From Niabella sp. (lineage in GTDB: Bacteria; Bacteroidota; Bacteroidia; Chitinophagales; Chitinophagaceae), in contig JAGIAT010000003.1 of assembly GCA_017744715.1 (NCBI GenBank), forward strand, positions 124,001 to 188,000: a stretch of DNA of 64,000 bases. The letters run 5' to 3'. Below the pieces are notes generated by a model, which worked only from the letters and a program-made list of their open reading frames with translations, did no database searches and was not told the origin of the DNA. Shown piece after piece: positions 1 to 7,446 of this stretch. Position numbers and translations under genes: made by a program. Position 1 is the first letter of the stretch, and each line of letters begins with the position of its first letter.

Positions 1-333
1 TGGTAAATCGGCGTTCCTGGGAAGAAAGAAGATCCGCGACGAGCGGAGCGGTGCCGGTGCCTGACCGGAATACCGGGCAGGGATCAGGAAAACCTGGTAG
101 AGGTTAACGGTAAAACTTTTAAAGGGCAGTTGCTCATCCTCCTGCTGATCATTGTCAGCAATATCGGTACCCCAGTAATGCATTTCAAGAAAACCCGCCA
201 GGGACAGGGAATGATCCCGCTCCACGTGCTGAAAGTAATGCTGTACCAGGAAAGCAACCCGGAAGAACTGGCCGAACTCGGTATGGGTGCAAAGCATTAA
301 GCCAATAACCAGGTATGCCAGTTTCCTTTTCAT
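1..333 (-). CDS. Secreted protein of unknown function, 3' end cut by the window edge
   Basis: An open frame runs from an ATG at 333 off the left edge without a stop (111 codons visible). The N-terminus has a short basic start (MKRKLAYLV) and a hydrophobic stretch ending near residue 18, which looks like a signal peptide. The rest is rich in aromatic, His, Asp and Gln residues (QHYFQHVERDH, ADNDQQEDEQLPFK) and shows no motif I can name. The upstream side (334-982) is non-coding, so this is probably the first gene of a minus-strand unit that continues beyond the window. It could be a periplasmic metal-related protein because of the His/Asp-rich patches, but that is only a guess. Confidence 0.6.
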   Translation of the reverse strand, partial: MKRKLAYLVIGLMLCTHTEFGQFFRVAFLVQHYFQHVERDHSLSLAGFLEMHYWGTDIADNDQQEDEQLPFKSFTVNLYQVFLIPARYSGQAPAPLRSSRIFFLPRNADLP

Positions 334-682
334 CGCGGCAAAACTAACAGTTTACAGGGAAATAGCCTATAACTGAGCGGGTTTTCATTTGCCACCGGGG
401 AGGTTCGGCGGGCTTGCAGATTTGGCTGAACCACATAGATACATAGGATATGGTCCGGAGCTTGTTCCTGTTGCGGAGTTCAGGTGAATCAAATAAATGA
501 TCAATGACAGGTTGCACTATATCAGGAAGATCAATTATACTTTGTCGAGTTGTCCGCCGCTGCGTATCAGCTTCTATGTGGATCGCTCCAATAGACCCTG
601 AAACAGGAATAGACCCTGAAATAAATTGCCAATGACAGATATAGTATTGTTTTGAGCATCCATCTTTCTTTAGTCATGCCGT

Positions 683-707
683 CCCGATCAATCGCATATG
701 CGTCAAG
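683..707 (+). repeat. Left copy of 25-bp inverted repeat
   Basis: This 25-mer is the reverse complement of 1584-1608 with two adjacent mismatches (23 of 25 match). Its core CGCATATGCG is itself palindromic. The pair encloses 926 bp containing the transposase remnant and four REP-like hairpins, as the ends of a mobile unit would. Confidence 0.55.
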
Positions 708-908
708 ATAAGAAACATGTTTCAGGTGCTGTAGGCGCATCGGGCTTATAGCGCCATATCCGGCGGAACATCGGCTCCATCTCGCCGCCGCGGGATGCCG
801 CGTAAACACAGCGCTTCTACGCAGCTCCAACGAATACATTCAATGAATTGCTATAAACACCACACAATCGTTTTTATCACCTTCAGGCGATCAATTATTT
901 CAGCGCCT

Positions 909-936
909 TAGCTCCGTCAGGAGCGCCGTGTTTATA
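909..936 (+). repeat. REP-like hairpin 1
   Basis: Stem GCTCC-GTCA-GGAGC (911-924) followed by the tail GCCGTGTTTATA. The same stem type and the same 'GTGTTTATA' tail occur in the other copies around the transposase remnant. Confidence 0.55.
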
Positions 937-961
937 GCCATGGCGGATGGGGGCGGGTTTG

Positions 962-988
962 GGCTCTGTAGGAGCCCCGTGTTTATTT
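962..988 (+). repeat. REP-like hairpin 2
   Basis: Stem GGCTC-TGTAG-GAGCC (962-976) followed by CCGTGTTTAT. It shares stem core and tail with the unit at 909-936, and lies against the 3' end of the transposase frame. Confidence 0.55.
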
Positions 989-1444
989 GATCCATTCAAA
1001 TAAATACCGTTCTTCATACGGAACAGCAAATTTCTTCAGAAAAGCCAGGTATGCTTCCCTGAACGTTTTCTTTTGATGATGTTGTTCCTGGTTGAGCACC
1101 TATTTGCATACGCGATCAATTTGCGGGTGCCCGTAAGAAAATACGCCATATCCTTCCTGCCATCGGAATCCCGGGGCCATCCATTTTTTTTCTGCTATAA
1201 ATGCATGGTTTTGCACCTTGATTTCTTTCACAAAGTCAGCTATTAATACGGATGGTTTAAAACCAACAAAAAGGTGTGTATGATCCGGCATACAGCGAAC
1301 GGCCAGCATTTTGGCCCTCCGGGCCTGTACCAGCGATGTAATATATTTGTGCAGTTCTTCTTTATGTGCTTTTGGGATAAGGCTTTGCCGACCCTGTACT
1401 GCAAATACCAATTGAAGATATATCCGGGAAAATGTGTTTGCCAT
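983..1444 (-). pseudogene. IS200/RAYT-like HUH transposase, interrupted by an amber stop at the catalytic tyrosine
   Basis: From ATG 1444 the frame codes for a Y1-type (HUH) single-strand transposase: a MANTFSRIYLQLVFAVQGR start, the metal-binding HUH motif PDHTHLFVG (His55, His57), and the QEGYGVFSYGHPQIDRV segment. At 1100-1102 the codon is TAG. The same frame then continues without further stops to a natural end at 983 (VLNQEQHHQKKTF... ending in ERYLFEWIK), giving about 153 codons, the usual length of the family. Intact relatives read 'KYxxNQ' here, so the stop replaces the tyrosine expected to attack DNA; one base change (TAT or TAC to TAG) explains it. REP-like hairpins on both sides suggest the RAYT (REP-associated) branch rather than a free IS200. 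The protein should be inactive unless the codon is suppressed. Confidence 0.85.
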
Positions 1445-1461
1445 GGTTCGTGTTTTTACGC

Positions 1462-1476
1462 GGCTCCTATGGAGCC
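1462..1476 (+). repeat. REP-like hairpin 3
   Basis: Stem GGCTCC-TAT-GGAGCC just upstream of the transposase start, preceded by TTTTTACGC. Same stem family as the copies at 909 and 962. Confidence 0.5.
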
Positions 1477-1499
1477 GTTACGGCTAAATTACAATTGCT

Positions 1500-1530
1500 T
1501 CTATAAACACGATGCTCCTGACGGAGCTTA
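1500..1530 (-). repeat. REP-like hairpin 4
   Basis: CTATAAACAC followed by the stem GCTCC-TGAC-GGAGC (1514-1527). Read on the minus strand it has the same order (stem, then GTGTTTATAG tail) as the unit at 909-936. The outer copies are thus in opposite orientations on the two sides of the transposase. Confidence 0.55.
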
Positions 1531-1583
1531 ATGCGTCTGGGTGCTTCCACGCTTTACGGGATTGCCGGTCTACGCTCGCTTAA

Positions 1584-1608
1584 CTTGACGCATATGCGAT
1601 CAATCGGG
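1584..1608 (-). repeat. Right copy of 25-bp inverted repeat
   Basis: Partner of 683-707 in inverted orientation, 23 of 25 bases matching. Part of it (GCATAnnCGATCAAT) also resembles the transposase's own sequence at 1106-1120, so it may derive from the element. Confidence 0.5.
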
Positions 1609-1644
1609 GGATTGTTTCGGCATCTATGCATGATTCCCTAAGAT

Positions 1645-1661
1645 CCTGAAACAAGTTCAGG
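1645..1661. repeat. Short intergenic hairpin
   Basis: Perfect 6-bp arms CCTGAA/TTCAGG around ACAAG, in the context GATCCTGAAACAAGTTC. No U-run follows in either direction, so it looks like a dispersed hairpin repeat, not a terminator. Confidence 0.4.
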
Positions 1662-1844
1662 ATGACTATAAGATGGTATTGTCATAGCTCCATTGGGTAT
1701 ACAAACGAAAATTTTTTACTCAGGGTAACGAAAGTATATAATGTCATAAGTACATCCGAATGTCCGGATGGTTTTGATACGTAAATAAAAAAAGCTTAAC
1801 CAGCATATAATCACCCCAAAACCTATGTGCCGGTGCGGTTCAAA

Positions 1845-3011
1845 TTATTGCGCTGTTATCTTGCGGATAAAATCCACCTCTGCTTTCCGGTAAGGCGTGC
1901 CATCCTTTCTGAAAATATCATGAAACCAAAGCTCCGGCTCCGCATCATATGTTTTGGTCCAGCTATCCCAGGCATAGATCGTTTGCGACTTGCCGGCTAC
2001 AAAGCCCCAGTTGATCATCCCTACCCTGTATTTTTTTGCAATGGGTAAAAAGGATTCGAACGTACTGCCATTGGGTCTTGCCATATATTCCGTACAAATA
2101 AGGGGCCGGTTAAACCGTTGTAGCCAGCGGATCTTTTTCTCAAACAATTCCGGCTGATCATAGGAATGAAAGGTAATGATGTCCGATTGTTCCAGCTGCA
2201 ATTTGTCGATGGGGCGCAGATGTGCCTCCGACCAATTATTACCGGCCCATATACCGGAAGTGAGCGGCTGCGCGGGATTCACAGCACGCGCCCACTCAAA
2301 TACTTTTTTCAGCAGGGGCAATACATAGGCCACCTTATCGGGCAGTTCCAGTTTATCGTAGGAAGGAATATTCCGGTTATCCGGTTCATTCCAAACATCC
2401 CATGCCAGTATCCGGTTATCGTTTCCAAAGCGGCGCAACAGGTCTTTTACATAGGTTTCGAGCCGGTGGTAACCGGCAGTATCTTTTAATGCCTGCACAC
2501 CCGGGCTTTGCACCCAGCCCGAATTATGCACGTGCGGGCGAGGTGCCGGCTGTATGCCCCACCGGGGATAGGGATCCCAGCAGGAATCAAAAATCGTGAG
2601 CAGCAGTTTGATCCCCTGCTTTTCCGCCAGGCCCAGCAGTATATCCAACCGTTTAAAAAAACCATCGCGGTCGTGCAGGTATAAAAGATCATGCAGGTAT
2701 ACCCGCATCGTATTCATTCCGAGGGTGCGCGCATACATAAACTCCCGGTGAATGGTTACCGTATCGAAGCTTTCCGCCCGGAACATTTCCAATTGATTGA
2801 TGGCCGTGCTGGGCAAGAAGTTGGCGCCTACGGGCCAGTGTTGCTTTGCATACCAGGATGCCGCCTGTTGTTCCGTCCACCGGCCCCTTACGCGTGTTTG
2901 CCCGGTTGCATCCAAAAGCCATAGCACGCTGAAGAACATTAATCCTGCTACCCTTAACGGGGTTTTCCCATACCGGGAGAAAGCATTCCTTTTCATATTT
3001 GTTTTAACCAT
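1845..3011 (-). CDS. GH5-like cellulase-superfamily glycoside hydrolase, secreted
   Basis: 388 residues. A basic N-terminus and hydrophobic segment (residues 18-35, ending DATGQ) indicate export; an internal ATG at 2996 (MKRNAF) is an equally good start. The body has the clan A (beta/alpha)8 pattern: RVYLHDLLY near 103, LLLTIFDSCWDPYPRW near 136, the acid/base motif WDVWNEPDN (Glu209) and the nucleophile strand RPLICTEYM (Glu308), followed by INWGFVAG. Both catalytic glutamates are present, so it should be a retaining glycosidase on a beta-linked glycan. It is the last gene of the 12-gene operon, 117 bp after the DUF1735-like lipoprotein. Exact linkage specificity cannot be read from sequence; it is often annotated as a 1,4-beta-xylanase or cellulase-like protein. 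Confidence 0.8.
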   Translation of the reverse strand: MVKTNMKRNAFSRYGKTPLRVAGLMFFSVLWLLDATGQTRVRGRWTEQQAASWYAKQHWPVGANFLPSTAINQLEMFRAESFDTVTIHREFMYARTLGMNTMRVYLHDLLYLHDRDGFFKRLDILLGLAEKQGIKLLLTIFDSCWDPYPRWGIQPAPRPHVHNSGWVQSPGVQALKDTAGYHRLETYVKDLLRRFGNDNRILAWDVWNEPDNRNIPSYDKLELPDKVAYVLPLLKKVFEWARAVNPAQPLTSGIWAGNNWSEAHLRPIDKLQLEQSDIITFHSYDQPELFEKKIRWLQRFNRPLICTEYMARPNGSTFESFLPIAKKYRVGMINWGFVAGKSQTIYAWDSWTKTYDAEPELWFHDIFRKDGTPYRKAEVDFIRKITAQ

Positions 3012-3128
3012 TTAGTATTGCTGTGCGCGCGTTCCGGATCATTACGCATCACCCCATGCCTGCACGATTTCATAATGCCCGTGTGCAGAACAGTTGCGTT
3101 TTTTGTATTGAGCGAACGGGTGTTGTGC

Positions 3129-4424
3129 TTACATTGCTTTATAAAATTCTTCCAGGTTGAAGTTCCGGTAGCGGATCACATCCCCGTTGGGTTTATAACA
3201 GATCAGGTCGTTTTGATTGATTGAAAACATGCGTATGTATTTATCCAGGAATCCGTCTCCTACCTTTGTAACCGATGCCAATGCTACATTTGCCGGCATA
3301 TCCGGATTGCCCAGCCGATAGGCCAGCAGGCCCCAGGAATGACTGCTTAGGATAATGCCTCTGATAACGGCTTGTCCGCGATGATCATAACCAAAATCCG
3401 TACGAACAACCCTTCCCCCGGTAAAACCGCTGCCATTGTATGCATTGAGGCTCCAGTTGGTTGCGGTACCCGTAAACAGGCCTACGGATACGCCCGGATT
3501 GGGTCCCATATACCACCGGTCTCCCGAAGTTCGTACCCATGACTCCGGTACCGTGATCGCTCTTACCGGGTCTGTTACAACCGGTGCCTGGTCTGCCATT
3601 GCTGCGGCTGCATTCATCCGGTAAACGCCCCATCCGCCCGAAAGATTTCCCGTAAGGAAAACCATGCGGTCGAACCCACTGAACCAGATACCAAAAACTT
3701 TATCGGGTGTTAACCCGGAGTAAATTTTAACCGGATTGCCCAGCGTCTTATTGCCGTTTGCAGCCAGGGGATACACCCATAAATTACCCGATGCATCCCG
3801 CATCATCAGGTCGCCGTAGTAATCATTCAGGATGGCCCCGGGATCCTTCAGCGCCGGAATATTACCAATCAGCTCTCCCTGCGGGAAACCCACGAGCCGG
3901 AAGATATAATACAACCTGTTTTTCTGCAGATCCACCTTTGCCGTGGTATCTGTTACCGCAAAAGAAACCGGAAGGATATAATCGGTGTAAGGCGTTAGTT
4001 TTTGCGTATGGATCGTGAGCGGCATCCGTGTGGTAACGGATTCACCGGCTTTTAAAACGGCCTGTGCGGTGATGCTGTAGCTTTCCGACGGCAACAGGAG
4101 ATAGCTTGTTTTATTCTGAACATTATACGCATCCACATCTGCCTGAGCAAGCGCTGCAACCGTAAGGTCCAGATCTTTTGTAAAAGGCGTGGTACCACCT
4201 TTGCTGATGCTGTAATAAAACGTGGTATCCGGCAACGCGGAAATATAAAGCTTCTTTTTTACAGAGTCCGCCGCAAACGCGTCTGTGAGGTATAACCGGT
4301 CATACACCTGGAGTATACCGGTATCCCCATCGTCCGGAAAGGTTTCCTTGGCACATGAAACAACACTAACAACTCCCAGGCCTGCGAGGATCAGTATTGC
4401 AAAAGATTTTAACCGAATGAGCAT
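3129..4424 (-). CDS. DUF1735-like surface lipoprotein
   Basis: 431 residues with lipobox VVSCAKE (Cys24). Residues 40-160 match the pattern of DUF1735 (BT_3987-type N-terminal) domains: a beta-strand-rich segment with DADVxxYN, 'Y.LLPSESYSITAQAVLKAGES' and 'YILPVSFAV'. The C-terminal half (WVYPLAANGNK, NLSGGWGVYRMN, SSHSWGLLAYRLG) looks like a beta-propeller or lectin-like fold. Such proteins usually act as cell-surface glycan-binding partners of SusC/SusD. It sits 11 bp after the alkaline-phosphatase-like gene. No catalytic residues recognised. Confidence 0.65.
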   Translation of the reverse strand: MLIRLKSFAILILAGLGVVSVVSCAKETFPDDGDTGILQVYDRLYLTDAFAADSVKKKLYISALPDTTFYYSISKGGTTPFTKDLDLTVAALAQADVDAYNVQNKTSYLLLPSESYSITAQAVLKAGESVTTRMPLTIHTQKLTPYTDYILPVSFAVTDTTAKVDLQKNRLYYIFRLVGFPQGELIGNIPALKDPGAILNDYYGDLMMRDASGNLWVYPLAANGNKTLGNPVKIYSGLTPDKVFGIWFSGFDRMVFLTGNLSGGWGVYRMNAAAAMADQAPVVTDPVRAITVPESWVRTSGDRWYMGPNPGVSVGLFTGTATNWSLNAYNGSGFTGGRVVRTDFGYDHRGQAVIRGIILSSHSWGLLAYRLGNPDMPANVALASVTKVGDGFLDKYIRMFSINQNDLICYKPNGDVIRYRNFNLEEFYKAM

Positions 4425-4435
4425 GTGAATATTTT

Positions 4436-5410
4436 TTATTGATAAAATTCTGATTCAAACCGGTCGATCCATACGCGGCCGTCCGATACCACCGAAGGAA
4501 CCGCCGTTTTGAACCAGTATAATAACTGCGCCGCTACATCTTCTTTGCGAACCGAAATAGAAGGTGTTAGCGTAAAAAGATTGGCCGGGGTAAAACGCAC
4601 ATTATAGGCGATCATAAAACCGGGTGCCACCGTTGCATCATTCCGGAGCCCGCTCCCTCCCTGCGTGGTGGTAAGCAGTACCATCCAGTTTTCTTTCTGG
4701 TAGGCTGGCCGCTGCTGTATGGCATTCATCATTTCTTTGATATAGCCGTCAATTGCACGCAGGGCATCGGCAACGCTGCCATCCGAGAATCCGTTTTGAA
4801 TACCGGCCTGCTGTGCGCTGATAAACTCGGTGATCACCAGGTCCGGATCCTTTGTTTTTAATGCGGTAACCGCCTGGCTGCGGGTAGCCGCATCATCGGC
4901 CGTTACCACCCGGTTATTGGCATCCGCCAGCAGCGTGTGTACCAGGTTATACCAGGGGGCTATAACCGTTATCTGAAGCGCCTGGCTTCTGTTATGCAAA
5001 TGACGCAACGCCGTTAAATTGACCGGCACGGGTATTTTATTGGTCGAATCTACCGGTGTGGCATAAAAGGTACTATCGTAGATCCGGTGCCGCAGCGTAT
5101 CATTGCCGGTCATCATACTGGCCCAGGAAGCCGCATTGGTCACCGGTTTAGGAGCAGATGTCACATTCCAGGTGTACTTGGATTTTGCCAGCAGTTCCTG
5201 TATAAACGCCGGTTTGATGGTATTGAGTACATCGGCGGAGACCCCGTCAATACTGATGAGTAACATTTTGCGGCGCTGCAATGTACTGGTATCGGCAGCG
5301 GGATGGTAGGGCTCATCAATCGTTCCCGGGTCGGGAAATTTTGTACAGCCATTGCTGCCTGCCAGCACTACCGCATAAAGAAAAAAGTACAGGACCGGAT
5401 GGATCTTCAT
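4436..5410 (-). CDS. Alkaline-phosphatase-superfamily-like lipoprotein, probably catalytically degenerate
   Basis: 324 residues, lipobox SNGCTK (Cys22). The fold is that of type I phosphodiesterases/nucleotide pyrophosphatases: metal Asp in LLISIDGVSAD (Asp55) and TNAASWASMMTGND (residues 91-104, the nucleophile region). Two later metal-binding motifs look lost. The segment at 193-208 reads ITEFISAQQAGIQNGF where active members carry D..DxxGHxxG, and 246-253 reads LTTTQGGSG where they carry a TSDHGG-type motif. Even so, the frame is intact and embedded between neighbours (18 bp and 11 bp gaps), so it is kept by selection or has decayed recently. A binding or scaffold role in the PUL surface complex is my inference; residual one-metal hydrolysis cannot be excluded. 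Confidence 0.6.
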   Translation of the reverse strand: MKIHPVLYFFLYAVVLAGSNGCTKFPDPGTIDEPYHPAADTSTLQRRKMLLISIDGVSADVLNTIKPAFIQELLAKSKYTWNVTSAPKPVTNAASWASMMTGNDTLRHRIYDSTFYATPVDSTNKIPVPVNLTALRHLHNRSQALQITVIAPWYNLVHTLLADANNRVVTADDAATRSQAVTALKTKDPDLVITEFISAQQAGIQNGFSDGSVADALRAIDGYIKEMMNAIQQRPAYQKENWMVLLTTTQGGSGLRNDATVAPGFMIAYNVRFTPANLFTLTPSISVRKEDVAAQLLYWFKTAVPSVVSDGRVWIDRFESEFYQ

Positions 5411-5428
5411 GTCAATTTATTTTTCAGT

Positions 5429-7435
5429 TTAGGGTGCCAGCATTCCGAATTCGGAAAATACGCCCTGGTAATTATCGTTTGTACCCCAGTTACCGTTGAT
5501 GGTAAATTTGATATACCGCACATTGTTTACCCGCGGAAAATTCCGGAGGATCTGCGTCTTGCTTACTTTTTGTGCATCAGCGCTCCAGTTCAGGTCGGCC
5601 GCAATCCAGTCCGGACTGTCATTGGTCAGCAGGGTCGCACTTAAATAGCAGCTGGTATATCGCGGATAATAAACCGAGGTGCCATCCACTGCATACCAAT
5701 AGCCTGCTACGTTATTAAATTTCCCCATGTCGAATATAAACCAGTGCGGCAGGGCATGACGGGTTGCCGGACTCAGTGCTCCGCGCTGCAGCCAGATGCC
5801 GGGCATCTCCATATTGCCATCCAGCAGGTTGGATGCATAAAAGCCCCGTTCTGCTTCCTGGCAGCAAAAATCTATGGCCAGCCAGCCGGAGCGGTCCAGT
5901 ATCCGCGAAGGTACCGGCACCGGCCGGGTGCCACCGGTATCGGCTACCGGGTTGTAATTGTAGATATCCTTGTTCAACCGGGGATATTTGGCCCCGATAG
6001 AGTCTACAACAGGCCCCGAAGGCAACAACGACCAGTAATAAAAGAACGGGTACAGATCCGTTTGGGCAAACTCACTTGCATACTGGTAAAACAGGTTTAT
6101 TTTTTCGGGGTTTGAATAGGTTTGACGGAACAGGTGCCGCATCCGGTAGTCTACATATTGCATCAGGTCGTACCCGTTAACAGCCGGATTGATGCTGCTG
6201 ATCTTATCCAGTAATTGTATAAAAGGCATGAGCTTGATCAGGTACCCATTGGTCCGCGCCGAAAGGTCGGCTGCAAAATTGCTTTTTACCGTTTTAGGCT
6301 GCCGTACATACCATAGCGCCGTATCCACCGCCAGCTTCATTGCCGGGTTCAGCTCCCGGATATTGATACCCAGCCGGTTTGCCATTTTTATCGAATAGAG
6401 GTTGGGCATGGTTTCCAGTATATCGGACCAAACCCAGGTTGCTGTTACATTATTGCGTCCGATTTCAGAAAGGGTTCGCCAGGCACCTTTTTTTGTAAGC
6501 TGGTCCAGGTTGGCGATCTCATTGGCAAAAAAAGCCTCGTCCATCTGCAGCACTACCGGCTGATAGGCATGGGCATAAGCCGCGCGGGGCTGTGCGTCCA
6601 TAATTACCCATACCGGCAGCTCCGGTGCTTTGTTTAAAGAATCGGCGGTAACTGCTTCCAGTCCCTTCCACCGGTAAATATCCTCGTCAATGATGCGGTC
6701 CCATTCCTGCATCAACGCTGTTGGCCGGATTACGGGGTGCTTGTCGAAAAAGTATTTGGGCAATTCAAAAATGATCCGCTTACCCCGGAGCTGAACCCAG
6801 GGAACAGAAGACTGCTGCATGCGTGCTGCCCATTCCGTATCGGTACTTTCACCCAACACAAAATCCGGCGACCGTACCGCACCGCTTACTTTCAGCACTG
6901 CTTCTTTCACCGAGGTATTCTGCGATGCCAGGATATAGATGCTGCCTCCGTATAAATTACGGATATAGTTTTTGCCGGCGCTCAGAAGCGCTATGCTGTA
7001 AATGAGCGGATCCCTCTTGGGAAACTGCGTGCCACTGAGGTTATCCGTCCAGCCGCCGATCTGGGCCTTCAGCCCCACAACCCCTTCCGGCACTTCAATT
7101 AATACCGGCTCCCCGGCAGGCGCATATAAGCCGGTACTGTATTGCTGACCGGGCGTGGCCACGATCCGTAAATCGCCGGGATATACATATTTCTGATCCA
7201 GCCGGATGGTAACGGTTTCGCCCGAAAGCCGCGGTTCTGCGGCACCTACCAGCCCCGGAAACACCCTTGCTACATCCAGCTTGCTGAAATCATTTCCCAA
7301 TGGCTTACTGCTGGATACCGCAGTAGCCCCGGGCTGCCCCGGGTCCGTTCCGTCTTCGAACCGGTAGCCATATTTTTTACACGACAAAACCCCTGTAAGC
7401 ATGGTTCCCAACAACCATAAATAAACACTGCGCAT
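5429..7435 (-). CDS. M60/enhancin-like lipoprotein lacking the zinc histidines, with C-terminal discoidin-like domain
   Basis: 668 residues, lipobox VLSCKK (Cys19). Residues 70-170 match the M60 N-terminal domain (VPEGVVGLKAQIGGWTDNL, FPKRDP, AGKNYIRNLYGGSIYI). The protease core spans about 185-480. Active members have HExGH with a downstream Glu; here the site reads LSEIGRNN (Ser323, Glu324, Arg327) with Glu341 downstream, so both zinc histidines are gone while the glutamates remain. Residues 510-668 look like an F5/8-type C (discoidin) carbohydrate-binding domain (WLAIDF, NLLDGN, WFIFDMGKF, RYIKFTINGNW). Known M60 enzymes bind and cleave glycosylated (mucin-type) proteins, so this may be a glycoprotein-binding pseudoenzyme. 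It sits 11 bp after the DUF5008-like gene. Confidence 0.75.
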   Translation of the reverse strand: MRSVYLWLLGTMLTGVLSCKKYGYRFEDGTDPGQPGATAVSSSKPLGNDFSKLDVARVFPGLVGAAEPRLSGETVTIRLDQKYVYPGDLRIVATPGQQYSTGLYAPAGEPVLIEVPEGVVGLKAQIGGWTDNLSGTQFPKRDPLIYSIALLSAGKNYIRNLYGGSIYILASQNTSVKEAVLKVSGAVRSPDFVLGESTDTEWAARMQQSSVPWVQLRGKRIIFELPKYFFDKHPVIRPTALMQEWDRIIDEDIYRWKGLEAVTADSLNKAPELPVWVIMDAQPRAAYAHAYQPVVLQMDEAFFANEIANLDQLTKKGAWRTLSEIGRNNVTATWVWSDILETMPNLYSIKMANRLGINIRELNPAMKLAVDTALWYVRQPKTVKSNFAADLSARTNGYLIKLMPFIQLLDKISSINPAVNGYDLMQYVDYRMRHLFRQTYSNPEKINLFYQYASEFAQTDLYPFFYYWSLLPSGPVVDSIGAKYPRLNKDIYNYNPVADTGGTRPVPVPSRILDRSGWLAIDFCCQEAERGFYASNLLDGNMEMPGIWLQRGALSPATRHALPHWFIFDMGKFNNVAGYWYAVDGTSVYYPRYTSCYLSATLLTNDSPDWIAADLNWSADAQKVSKTQILRNFPRVNNVRYIKFTINGNWGTNDNYQGVFSEFGMLAP

Positions 7436-7446
7436 AGATCGTATTT

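Larger units (their letters stand above)
334..982. other. Intergenic region with repeat debris, no gene
   Basis: No convincing coding frame. The only long frame (567-839, minus) runs through repeats and has no recognisable content. The stretch holds the left copy of a 25-bp inverted repeat (683-707) and two REP-like hairpins (from 909 and 962) that belong with the transposase remnant to the right. It also has short direct repeats of the type 'atagaccctgaaa' near 590-620. Confidence 0.5.
1445..1844. other. Intergenic region with repeats, no gene
   Basis: Holds REP-like hairpins 3 and 4 (1462-1476 and 1514-1527), the right inverted repeat (1584-1608), and a separate hairpin CCTGAA-ACAAG-TTCAGG at 1645-1661. 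An A+T-rich stretch follows, reaching the end of the GH5-like gene. I see no clear U-tailed terminator for the long minus-strand operon that ends at 1845. Confidence 0.5.

Noticed and set aside
567..839. Minus-strand open frame of 90 codons
   Set aside because: Runs across the inverted repeat and hairpin debris; composition is arbitrary and no family feature is visible.
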